From a virus: a stretch of DNA of 64,000 nucleotides. The notes beneath the pieces were generated by a model. That model was not told the DNA's origin, made no database searches, and saw nothing but the letters and a program-made list of their open reading frames with translations. The stretch is taken from the IMG/VR virus record IMGVR_UViG_3300046370_000585, positions 1 to 64,000 of that record; one strand, written 5' to 3'. Position 1 is the first letter of the stretch, and each line of letters opens with the position of its first letter. Below are positions 1-6,830 of this stretch, in pieces. The position numbers were made by a program, and so were the translations under genes.

Positions 1-1
1 T

Positions 2-805
2 TCCATGCATAGGTTTGATATTGACATTGAAGAATTTGTAAGAGAATGTAATAGAGATAACTGGAAATTAGTTTCAATTAGTGTTGGTGTTAAAAACTAT
101 GAAAACCTAATATACGACTTTCATTCTTCAGGTCTCAGGGTTGATATAATTACAATTGATATTGCGCATGGTCATTCAGAATCCATGAGGCAAACAATTA
201 AATATATTAAAGATACGCTGCCTAATGTAAAGATTATAGCGGGAAATGTAGCAACCCAACAAGCGGTCAGAGATTTATATAAATGGGGTGCAGATGCTGT
301 TAAAGTTGGAATAGGTCAAGGTAGTCCATGCACAACAAAAAATAAAACAGGATTCACAATGCCAATGTTTTCTTGCGTCAAGAATTGCTCGGGACAACTT
401 TATGGAGATACAATTTTTGACGACTGCGGATCAAACATTAATGATTATGAAAAAATTCCAATCATTGCAGATGGAGGGATTCTTCATAATGGAGATATCG
501 CAAAAGCTATTGTTGCGGGCGCAGATTTTGTTATGGCAGGCGGCATTTTTGCATCTTGCACAGATAGCCCCGCAAAAGAAGTTGAAGTGGACGGTGTGTG
601 GCATAAAGCCTATTTTGGTTCAGCATCTTTTGAAAACAAAAAAATGAAAAGAAACATTGAGGGCAAATTAAAAAAACTTCCTCAAAATGGAATGCTTTTG
701 TCAGAGAAACTTCAAGAAATTAAACAAGACTTACAAAGTTCTGTTTCCTACGGAGGGGTAAAAAACATCAACGACTTAACTAAAGTAAAATACGAAATTA
801 TATGA
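2..805 (+). CDS. guaC: GMP reductase / IMP dehydrogenase family, 5' end outside window
   Basis: Likely converts GMP to IMP with NADPH (guaC family), recycling purines from degraded host nucleic acid. The flavin-independent TIM-barrel signature is present: GIGQGSPCTTK with the catalytic cysteine near residue 109 counted from the ATG at 5, then ADGG and a second phosphate-binding loop ADFVMAGG. Family members are about 340 residues; only about 266 are here and the N-terminal part is missing, so the gene probably begins left of the window. IMP dehydrogenase is the alternative, but the short loop after the cysteine and the sequence around it look more like GMP reductase. Its stop overlaps the next gene's start (ATGA). 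Confidence 0.85.
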   Translation, partial: SMHRFDIDIEEFVRECNRDNWKLVSISVGVKNYENLIYDFHSSGLRVDIITIDIAHGHSESMRQTIKYIKDTLPNVKIIAGNVATQQAVRDLYKWGADAVKVGIGQGSPCTTKNKTGFTMPMFSCVKNCSGQLYGDTIFDDCGSNINDYEKIPIIADGGILHNGDIAKAIVAGADFVMAGGIFASCTDSPAKEVEVDGVWHKAYFGSASFENKKMKRNIEGKLKKLPQNGMLLSEKLQEIKQDLQSSVSYGGVKNINDLTKVKYEII

Positions 806-1722
806 AAAAATACAAAGCTCTAGTAACAGGAGGGGCAGGTTTTATAGGCAGTAATCTTGCAAAAGAATTATTAGATCAAAATTGGCAAGTTTCAATTATC
901 GATAATTTTGAATCTGGAAAAATGTCAAACATACCTTCTGGAGCAACAGTTATTCAAACAGACTTAAGATACAAAGAAAATAGAGAAACAATTTTTTCTG
1001 CATTGAGAGGCGTGGATTATGTTTTTCATCTCGCCGCATTACCTAGAGTACAACCTTCAATTGATAATCCTATTGAGTATCATGACTCTAATGTAAACGC
1101 AACCTTAAATATGCTTAATTTAGCTGAAGAAGCAGGTGTTAAAAGGTTTGTGTTTAGTTCAACTTCTGCAGTTTACGGAAACACCAATCAATTTCCTACG
1201 TCAGAAACCGCGGATATTGACCCGCTGAGCCCATACGGTTTACATAAATTGATAGGTGAGAATTATTGTAAACTTTTTTCAAAAATATATGATATTGAAA
1301 CGGTTTCATTGAGGTATTTTAATGTTTTTGGAGACAACATGCCTCTAGAAGGAGCCTATACGCTTGTTATGGGAGTTTTTGCAGAACAATTGAGAAATGG
1401 ATTACCTATGACTATCAGAGGGGATGGAGAACAAAGAAGAGATTTTATTCACGTTAAAGATGTTGCCCAAGCAAATATATTAGCAGCAACTTCCAAAAAA
1501 GTAGGCAAAGGAGAATGCATTAACATTGGAAGCGGGCAAAATAAAAGTGTTAATGAAATAGCAAATTTAATGGGAAAAAATAAAGTGAATGTTGATCCTG
1601 TTATCGAACCAAGAATCACTTTATGCGACAATACTTTAGCTAAAAAACTCTTAAATTGGCAGGCACAGCATTCGCTTGAAGATTTTGTGCCTTGGTGGTT
1701 AAATAAATTAGGAATTAATTAA
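802..1722 (+). CDS. NAD-dependent sugar-nucleotide epimerase/dehydratase
   Basis: Extended short-chain dehydrogenase/reductase of about 306 residues. The Rossmann motif TGGAGFIGS is at residues 9-17, a serine-rich strand FSSTSAVYG lies near 118-126 and the catalytic YGLHK is at 145-149. The closest family by eye is UDP-glucose or UDP-N-acetylglucosamine 4-epimerase, which makes activated sugars for surface polysaccharide. The exact substrate cannot be read from the motifs. It starts four bases inside the preceding gene and fits the several glycan-modifying genes elsewhere in the window. Confidence 0.88.
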   Translation: MKKYKALVTGGAGFIGSNLAKELLDQNWQVSIIDNFESGKMSNIPSGATVIQTDLRYKENRETIFSALRGVDYVFHLAALPRVQPSIDNPIEYHDSNVNATLNMLNLAEEAGVKRFVFSSTSAVYGNTNQFPTSETADIDPLSPYGLHKLIGENYCKLFSKIYDIETVSLRYFNVFGDNMPLEGAYTLVMGVFAEQLRNGLPMTIRGDGEQRRDFIHVKDVAQANILAATSKKVGKGECINIGSGQNKSVNEIANLMGKNKVNVDPVIEPRITLCDNTLAKKLLNWQAQHSLEDFVPWWLNKLGIN

Positions 1723-1727
1723 TAAAC

Positions 1728-2159
1728 ATGAAAGTAAAATTTAAAAAACTAAACCCACGGGCAAAAAGCCCAGAACAAGCCCACGAAGATGATGCTGGAT
1801 TCGATTTATTTGCGTGCAGTACAAATTGGTCAATAAACGAAGCTAGCGGCTTATACACAGAATATGGAACAGGAATATCTTTTGAAATACCGAAAGGTTA
1901 TGTTGGTTTTTTATTACCGCGGTCGAGCATATCAAAAACTAGACACATGCTAAAAAATTCTGTAGGAGTTATTGACTCAGGATACAGGGGGGAAGTTAAG
2001 TTTAGATTCTCTCCAGACACAACAAGAACAGCTTACATGACAGGGGACAAAATAGGTCAGATAGTATTTATAAAGTTGCCAAAAATTGAGCTTCAAGAAA
2101 GCGATGATCTTTCTGAATCGAGCAGAAATTCAGGAGGGTTTGGTTCAACAGGAAATTAA
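1728..2159 (+). CDS. dut: dUTPase
   Basis: Trimeric deoxyuridine triphosphatase that hydrolyses dUTP to dUMP and diphosphate, limiting uracil in phage DNA and feeding dTMP synthesis. All five family motifs are visible in its 143 residues: DDAGFDL (21-27), PRSSIS, GVIDSGYRGE, GDKIGQIVF and the C-terminal glycine-rich arm RNSGGFGSTGN that closes over the active site. Length is typical. It follows the epimerase by five bases and is probably co-transcribed with it. Confidence 0.95.
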   Translation: MKVKFKKLNPRAKSPEQAHEDDAGFDLFACSTNWSINEASGLYTEYGTGISFEIPKGYVGFLLPRSSISKTRHMLKNSVGVIDSGYRGEVKFRFSPDTTRTAYMTGDKIGQIVFIKLPKIELQESDDLSESSRNSGGFGSTGN

Positions 2160-2167
2160 TTTTTTAG

Positions 2168-2196
2168 TTGACTTTTATTTCTATATACAGTATGAT
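2168..2196 (+). promoter_or_regulatory. Sigma70-like promoter for the 2243 gene
   Basis: TTGACT at 2168-2173, a 17-base spacer and TATGAT at 2191-2196. It would start a message near 2203 with a leader of about 40 bases lacking a clear Shine-Dalgarno sequence. Confidence 0.6.
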
Positions 2197-2242
2197 TATA
2201 TCATCACAACAATAAAAACTTAAGATAAAAATCTAAATAAAC

Positions 2243-2767
2243 ATGGCTTATATAAATCGCTTCGATAAAGACGGAAACTCTTCAAAAGAAGGGCATAATG
2301 CAGAAGCTCTTTTTTGCGAAATTGCAAAATCAAAAGGGTACTTGATAGAAAAATCTTCTAAGTCAGACAATATGCATAAGCATATAGATTTTACCTTAGA
2401 AGGTAAAGATAAAAAAGTCACGGTTGATATTAAAGCTAGAAAAAGAACATCAAGAAAAGATAAAAAATTTACAGATGATTGGATATGGCTTGAAATTAAA
2501 AACGTTCAGGGGCGAAAAGGGTGGTTGTACGGACAAGCAGATTTTATCGTGTTCGAAACAGAAGATTCTTTTATTTTATCTCCAAGAAAATCTTTAATTG
2601 AGTTAGTAAACTCAACAGTAAGGTTTGACCTTTCTTTTGTTGATAGAGCATATCAAGCTAAATATAGAATTTACCAAAGAGCCAAACGAAGAGATCAAAT
2701 TACTCAAGTAAAAATGAAAGACATTTTATCAATTAAAAACGTAGTAACATGGAAAAAGAAAAATTAA
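2243..2767 (+). CDS. PD-(D/E)XK-like nuclease, putative
   Basis: The 174-residue product is rich in lysine. The segment HIDFTLEGKDKKVTVDIKARK gives an Asp followed about ten residues on by D-x-K on a second strand, the layout of a PD-(D/E)XK nuclease core with a mostly charged periphery. An upstream Glu (GHNAEALF) could be the helix residue that often completes such sites. Family and substrate are not recognised. It overlaps the next gene by 19 bases and has its own promoter upstream. Confidence 0.6.
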   Translation: MAYINRFDKDGNSSKEGHNAEALFCEIAKSKGYLIEKSSKSDNMHKHIDFTLEGKDKKVTVDIKARKRTSRKDKKFTDDWIWLEIKNVQGRKGWLYGQADFIVFETEDSFILSPRKSLIELVNSTVRFDLSFVDRAYQAKYRIYQRAKRRDQITQVKMKDILSIKNVVTWKKKN

Positions 2768-2955
2768 TTAAAAATAAAAAACTAGTATACGTGGTCACTA
2801 GAGACAAGAGAAGAGTAGAACCGCAAAATTATGAAAACGAACAGGATGCGCAAGAAAGGGCTTCAAAACTCGTAGATATGCTAAAGAAATATTCGCCTGA
2901 TTGCGTAAAGAAAGTTTCTATAATTAAAACGGTCAACCCCAATACAATATGCTAG
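2749..2955 (+). CDS. Small conserved-looking phage protein
   Basis: A 68-residue basic protein with the segment VYVVTRDKRRVEP and a helical middle part. I do not assign a function. It overlaps the nuclease-like gene by 19 bases and the next gene by seven, which indicates translation as part of the same unit. Confidence 0.7.
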   Translation: MEKEKLIKNKKLVYVVTRDKRRVEPQNYENEQDAQERASKLVDMLKKYSPDCVKKVSIIKTVNPNTIC

Positions 2956-3149
2956 ACCAAGGTCACATTCTAAATTATATCTTAAACAAGTTTTGCCCAA
3001 TCCTAATTGTGGGCTTCATATGTTTCTTTAAAATGGGATTTAATTCTTTTGAGCCATATATTATATTAGGAATGATGATATATGCTTGCAGTTTTAATTA
3101 CAAAGTAGGTCATGCAGTAGCAACTTGTGAAAAAAATAATTTACTATAA
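2949..3149 (+). CDS. Small membrane protein
   Basis: A 66-residue protein with two hydrophobic stretches (about residues 14-31 and 38-52), suggesting a two-pass inner-membrane protein. No family is recognised. Its stop shares one base with the following ATG. Confidence 0.6.
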   Translation: MLDQGHILNYILNKFCPILIVGFICFFKMGFNSFEPYIILGMMIYACSFNYKVGHAVATCEKNNLL

Positions 3150-3352
3150 TGAAAGATGCTGATAAAGATCAAGCTGAAAAATTTGACCTACTGATAAAAT
3201 TGATTATGTCACAGACTTCTCAGCTAGAAAAAAGAATTTTAAATTTGGAAAGAAAAGCTTTTCAACACACAGAAAGCATAGATTATATAGAAACAAAACA
3301 TAGGTCAAAACTAGACTATCTACTAAAAGAAATTCAAAAATTAAGAGGTTAG
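3149..3352 (+). CDS. Small coiled-coil protein
   Basis: A 67-residue, highly charged and probably fully helical protein (leucine-spaced, e.g. SQLEKRILNLERK). No function is recognised. Its final codons contain the AAGAGG that may serve as ribosome-binding site for the next gene. Confidence 0.6.
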   Translation: MKDADKDQAEKFDLLIKLIMSQTSQLEKRILNLERKAFQHTESIDYIETKHRSKLDYLLKEIQKLRG

Positions 3353-3353
3353 C

Positions 3354-3716
3354 ATCGAACATACAACTACATTTTTAATTTGCATCATAATTTTATGTTT
3401 TTGTTATAATTTCTATATAAGCAACAAACTTACTAAATTAAAGTTAAAACAAAAAAAAGATTTATCTCAAGAAAAAAGCAGGCAAGTAATTTTCGGACAG
3501 TCTGCAGAAAAATTAGCTCCATTTTTAGACCTTTTTCCGTTTGATCCGCAGAAGTCTCAATTCCTCGGTCAACCTATCGATTATATAGTATTTGAGGAAG
3601 ATGAAATTTGCCTAGTAGAAATAAAAACAGGCAAAGCGAGGCTAACAAGTAAACAAAGAAATATAAAAAAGTTAATTGAACAAAACAAAGTTTCTTGGAA
3701 AGAAATCAGGATATAA
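3354..3716 (+). CDS. Membrane-anchored endonuclease related to Holliday-junction resolvase, non-standard start
   Basis: The frame from 3345 to the stop at 3714-3716 encodes a protein that resembles the predicted secreted endonucleases distantly related to archaeal Holliday resolvases (COG4741). It has an N-terminal hydrophobic segment (TTFLICIIILCF), a charged linker, the block VIFGQSAEKLAPF, then FLGQPIDYIVF and LVEIKTGKARL, giving the D...ExK nuclease core, and a WKEIRI end typical of the family. No ATG, GTG or TTG occurs in frame. AAGAGG at 3343-3348 sits five bases before an ATC at 3354, which I take as the likely start, giving about 120 residues. A start at ATT 3378 or a sequencing error at the 5' end are alternatives. 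Confidence 0.72.
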   Translation: MEHTTTFLICIIILCFCYNFYISNKLTKLKLKQKKDLSQEKSRQVIFGQSAEKLAPFLDLFPFDPQKSQFLGQPIDYIVFEEDEICLVEIKTGKARLTSKQRNIKKLIEQNKVSWKEIRI

Positions 3717-3741
3717 TATAATAAGCTATATATACATTATA

Positions 3742-4452
3742 ATGTCAAAGAAAAAAAAGACCTCATTTAACATTCCTCAGCTTAAACAAAATATCACAGT
3801 TAATTGCGTAAAATTAGATGAAAAGCAGCTGACTTTTTTAGAAAAGTCGCTTTCGAACAAAACAAAAATCATGTTTGTTAACGGCCCTGCAGGCACTAGT
3901 AAAACATATATGGCAGTTTATTCTGCCCTACGCATGTTAAGTGCAGATGATGAGCTTGACTTAGTATACGTAAGAACTGTAATAGAGAGTGCAGACAAAG
4001 GCTTAGGGGCTTTGCCTGGAGATCTTGCGGAAAAATTTAACCCATATATGATGCCCCTTATGGATAAACTTGAAGAAATGTTGCCAAAAAACACTTCATT
4101 AAAATCAGATTTATTAGAAAAAGGAAGAATATCCGCCATGCCAATCAATTTCTTAAGAGGTGCAAGTTGGATAAATAAAGTCATCGTTGCAGATGAAGCT
4201 CAAAATTTTACATTTAAAGAATTAACTACTCTAATTACTCGAATAGGTAAAAATACAACATTATTTATATGTGGAGACTCAATGCAAAGCGATATAAGTG
4301 GAAAAAGCGGCTTCCAAGATATGTGCGAGATATTTGACGACTATAGAAGCAGGCAAAAAGGTATAGAATTTTTTAAATTTACCGAAGAAGATATAAAACG
4401 AAGCGAAATATTAAAATATATTGTTTCAAAAATTAATAATTGTCAAAAATGA
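3742..4452 (+). CDS. phoH: PhoH-like ATPase
   Basis: P-loop ATPase of the PhoH family, common in marine phages, with a role in RNA metabolism or stress that is not settled. Walker A GPAGTSKT is at residues 48-55 and Walker B VIVADEAQN at 147-155, followed by the sensor-like FICGDSMQ. I chose the ATG at 3742 (236 residues); a longer in-frame start at 3676 would lie inside the upstream nuclease gene and add residues unlike the family. The stop overlaps the next start as ATGA. Confidence 0.92.
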   Translation: MSKKKKTSFNIPQLKQNITVNCVKLDEKQLTFLEKSLSNKTKIMFVNGPAGTSKTYMAVYSALRMLSADDELDLVYVRTVIESADKGLGALPGDLAEKFNPYMMPLMDKLEEMLPKNTSLKSDLLEKGRISAMPINFLRGASWINKVIVADEAQNFTFKELTTLITRIGKNTTLFICGDSMQSDISGKSGFQDMCEIFDDYRSRQKGIEFFKFTEEDIKRSEILKYIVSKINNCQK

Positions 4453-4955
4453 GCGTAGGAAACTTATTTAGAGTAAAAGAAGCTAATTTAAACTTTTTAC
4501 CGAAAGTGGCTCTATTTAGGCATTTAAATTTAATACAAGATGAAGATTGTGAAAATTTCAAGTATCATATTTATGCACAATTCAACCATATAAAAAGTAC
4601 TCTAAAAAATGAATACGCCATCATAGTTGAGGGCAAACAAGGAGAAAACCATAAGCATTTTACTTCCTTTAAATCTTCATCGAACCACCATTGTTCGATA
4701 ACAAGAGCGATTAAAGCTTTTTTAGTACTTTTTCAGGAAAATGAATCATTTTCCTACAAAACAAATTTAGACCTAAATTTATCTTTTGTTATTGATGATA
4801 TTCATGGCGCAGATTTATATATTCGAGAACAAAATTACTTTTCTACAGTTAATCAACTTAAAGAAGGATTTGTGCCAAAAAATATTAGCGAATATAAACC
4901 ATGCAATATACTAAATTATTCTAAAAAAATACTTGACTATAATAGGTTTTTTTAG
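4449..4955 (+). CDS. Unknown protein, 168 residues
   Basis: No family is recognised. The sequence is soluble-looking with alternating strands and a histidine/serine-rich segment near residues 70-85 (FKSSSNHHCSIT). The ATG at 4449 overlaps the phoH stop, so it is probably co-translated. Its last codons hold the -35 box of the promoter that drives the structured RNA downstream. Confidence 0.65.
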   Translation: MSVGNLFRVKEANLNFLPKVALFRHLNLIQDEDCENFKYHIYAQFNHIKSTLKNEYAIIVEGKQGENHKHFTSFKSSSNHHCSITRAIKAFLVLFQENESFSYKTNLDLNLSFVIDDIHGADLYIREQNYFSTVNQLKEGFVPKNISEYKPCNILNYSKKILDYNRFF

Positions 4956-4961
4956 TATATT
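4933..4961 (+). promoter_or_regulatory. Strong sigma70-like promoter for the structured RNA
   Basis: TTGACT at 4933-4938, exactly 17 bases, then TATATT at 4956-4961. It overlaps the last codons of the gene ending at 4955. Predicted transcription start is about 4968. No coding frame follows for more than 350 bases, so it appears dedicated to the RNA. Confidence 0.75.
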
Positions 4962-4967
4962 ATATAC

Positions 4968-5316
4968 ATAACAAAAATTGATCTTTAACATTTTAATTTG
5001 AGCCTAGCCCAATCTCGTAAGAGAAGGGAATCATCGTTTAAATGCCTAAGCTAGACTCAATTCACTTTGGAAGGGCTTATAATCCTTCCTGTGGGTGACT
5101 CGAAATAACCTGTCGTGAGCGGGTTAAGGTATGCAGATCCCTGTGGTAGGGCTGGCAGAGTCCAATCGGATGAGCCAAAAGACAAATACCAAGTCTAATC
5201 TGTAGTTCGAAGTAGGTAATCCATGAACTGATGTTCACGCCGAAAAGTTGAGGGTATTCAGTAGTCCCTCCCCACACCTTTTTATTAAAACCCTCTAGAA
5301 ATAGAGGGTTTTTTTG
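4968..5316 (+). ncRNA. Large structured non-coding RNA, family not recognised
   Basis: About 350 bases with no plausible reading frame, GC-richer than its surroundings, bounded by a promoter and an intrinsic terminator. Complementary segments form a first domain closed by 4998-5008 with 5050-5060 (TTGAG, C/A mismatch, CTAGC) that caps in a TCTC-GTAA-GAGA hairpin at 5013-5024. Next come a perfect hairpin 5069-5074/5084-5089 and a second multibranch domain closed by 5090-5095/5271-5276 and 5097-5100/5263-5266. Inside it lie hairpins 5107-5112/5120-5125, 5128-5132/5186-5190 enclosing 5039-like short stems at 5139-5142/5148-5151, and 5224-5228/5233-5237. It lacks the tRNA-like ends of tmRNA and the conserved cores of RNase P, SRP or group I introns that I know. 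Confidence 0.75.
5288..5315 (+). terminator. Intrinsic terminator of the structured RNA
   Basis: A 10-bp perfect stem, AAACCCTCTA with TAGAGGGTTT, around a GAAA tetraloop (5298-5301), followed by a run of T. It would end the RNA near 5315. Confidence 0.88.
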
Positions 5317-5327
5317 TTATTATATTT

Positions 5328-5591
5328 GTGTTTTATATAAAGTCACAACAAGAAGACAAGAAAGCGATTAATTATATTAAAGATTGCTTAAACGCTTATT
5401 CGAAGCTCAAGTTAGAGAAAGAAGAGCTTCTTTTAAAACAATACAGCCAGTATAAAAATGGCGAACTAACAGTTCAATCAACTTTAGATACAGAAGAAGA
5501 GATCGAGAGAATTGAAAATTATATTGAAGCAATTGCATATACTTATGAATATGTCAAATTAATGATAAAGTTAAAAACAAATAATTATTAG
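5328..5591 (+). CDS. Small helical protein, GTG start
   Basis: An 87-residue, mostly charged, coiled-coil-like protein starting at GTG. No family is recognised. There is no clear ribosome-binding site; the start lies only about 12 bases beyond the terminator T-run, close to a TATATT at 5321-5327. Confidence 0.6.
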   Translation: MFYIKSQQEDKKAINYIKDCLNAYSKLKLEKEELLLKQYSQYKNGELTVQSTLDTEEEIERIENYIEAIAYTYEYVKLMIKLKTNNY

Positions 5592-5604
5592 TGTAAAACC
5601 AAAT

Positions 5605-5838
5605 ATGAATAAACCAAATTATATAATCATACTATTAGTTATTGCAATAATAGCAATGTACGGCTACTTCTCAGAAGAAAACCGAAAGCTTGAGAATATT
5701 ATCCTCAAACAGCAAGACGCAATACATTCGCAAAAACATCTGATAAGTTTATATAATCTTTATCACGCAGAGGCCAATCGAATTTATAATTTCCCAAAAC
5801 ATGACTCTCAAAGAAGTAATATTAAGCAACCGATTTAG
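5605..5838 (+). CDS. Single-pass membrane protein with coiled-coil tail
   Basis: A 77-residue protein with an N-terminal membrane segment (IIILLVIAIIAMYGYF, about residues 7-22) followed by a charged helix. A role in lysis or membrane anchoring is possible but nothing specific is recognised. Its 3' end overlaps the next gene by 38 bases. Confidence 0.6.
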   Translation: MNKPNYIIILLVIAIIAMYGYFSEENRKLENIILKQQDAIHSQKHLISLYNLYHAEANRIYNFPKHDSQRSNIKQPI

Positions 5839-6298
5839 ATACAAACAAATTTTTAATTTTGTCTTCAAAGAGTATCTTCAGCATAAAAGCCACGAAGAAG
5901 TTTCAAGAATTGATGTAAATTTTTATGGCTTATGGAATAGATCTCTCGAAGAATGTGCGAAAATTTCGAAAAAGACTTACAGAGGTTGTATATTTTTAAA
6001 CGAAATCATTGATGATCTCGAAGAGGAGTCACAACCTTTTATAGATGTTGCGGTTTATAACGCTGAAACTGAATCCTTGGAACCTATAGACTTCACTCCT
6101 TTGCCTAAAATTTTGAATTTAAAAATTCAAAGCCCAAAAAATTTAGAAGAAATAGAAATAATATCTCACATTTTGTATGAAATACTTCTTTTCGGCGAAA
6201 AAGATGAGGCGTATGAAAAAAAAGAAAAAAACCGAAAAAAGCTATGGAGAGAAATAGAAAAAGATATTAAAGATATATACAATCTTGGAGATGACTAA
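5801..6298 (+). CDS. Unknown protein, 165 residues
   Basis: A soluble, acidic protein ending in a lysine/glutamate-rich helix. No motif is recognised. Overlaps on both sides (38 bases upstream, a few downstream) place it in the same operon as the pyrophosphatase. Confidence 0.65.
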   Translation: MTLKEVILSNRFRYKQIFNFVFKEYLQHKSHEEVSRIDVNFYGLWNRSLEECAKISKKTYRGCIFLNEIIDDLEEESQPFIDVAVYNAETESLEPIDFTPLPKILNLKIQSPKNLEEIEIISHILYEILLFGEKDEAYEKKEKNRKKLWREIEKDIKDIYNLGDD

Positions 6299-6809
6299 CT
6301 TCTATAAAATACCAACTCACAACAAGTCTCCTAACATCGTTTATGCAGTAATTGAAATACCTAAAGGAATTAGCGCTAAATACGAGTATGATGAAAATTT
6401 AGATGCCTTTATTTATGACAGAAGTCTTTTAAGCGCAATGACATATCCCGCTAATTACGGTTTTATTCCTAATACTATTTCAGACGATGGTGACGCTCTA
6501 GATATTTTAGTTTATAATTCAATTCCTATTGAACGAGGGACTATTGTGGAATGTCAAGTCCTAGGGGTTTTAGATATGATTGATGATGGAAAAAAGGATT
6601 ATAAAATTATAGGCGCCCCAACTTCTCATGTCAGGAAGTACAATTCATTACAAGAGCTTGATCCATTATTTTTAAAAATTTGTAAAAATTTCTTCCTTCA
6701 CTACAAAGACCTCAATGGAAAATCCGTGGACGTATTTGGTTGGCACGGAGCAGACTTAGCAAAACAAATTATAGGCTTAAGCGAAAAAACGAAAAACAAG
6801 TGTAAATAA
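6291..6809 (+). CDS. ppa: Inorganic pyrophosphatase (family I)
   Basis: Hydrolyses pyrophosphate, pulling nucleic-acid and nucleotide-sugar synthesis forward. The metal-binding signature DDGDALDILV is at about residues 65-74, preceded by MTYPANYGFIP and followed by GxxxxIDDGKKDYKI, as in bacterial Ppa. Length (172) is typical. The ATG at 6291 overlaps the preceding stop; a TTG at 6285 in the same frame is an alternative start. Confidence 0.92.
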   Translation: MTNFYKIPTHNKSPNIVYAVIEIPKGISAKYEYDENLDAFIYDRSLLSAMTYPANYGFIPNTISDDGDALDILVYNSIPIERGTIVECQVLGVLDMIDDGKKDYKIIGAPTSHVRKYNSLQELDPLFLKICKNFFLHYKDLNGKSVDVFGWHGADLAKQIIGLSEKTKNKCK

Positions 6810-6830
6810 ACGTGTTCACGATTTAAATAT

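Noticed and set aside
5220-5250. Hammerhead-like ribozyme core (CTGATG and GAAA) in the structured RNA
   Set aside because: The core reads CTGATGT, not CTGANGA, and the flanking stems do not form the three-way junction; the segment forms a simple hairpin instead.
4968-5316. tmRNA or RNase P RNA
   Set aside because: No tRNA-like acceptor/T-arm pair, no tag reading frame and none of the RNase P conserved core words are present.
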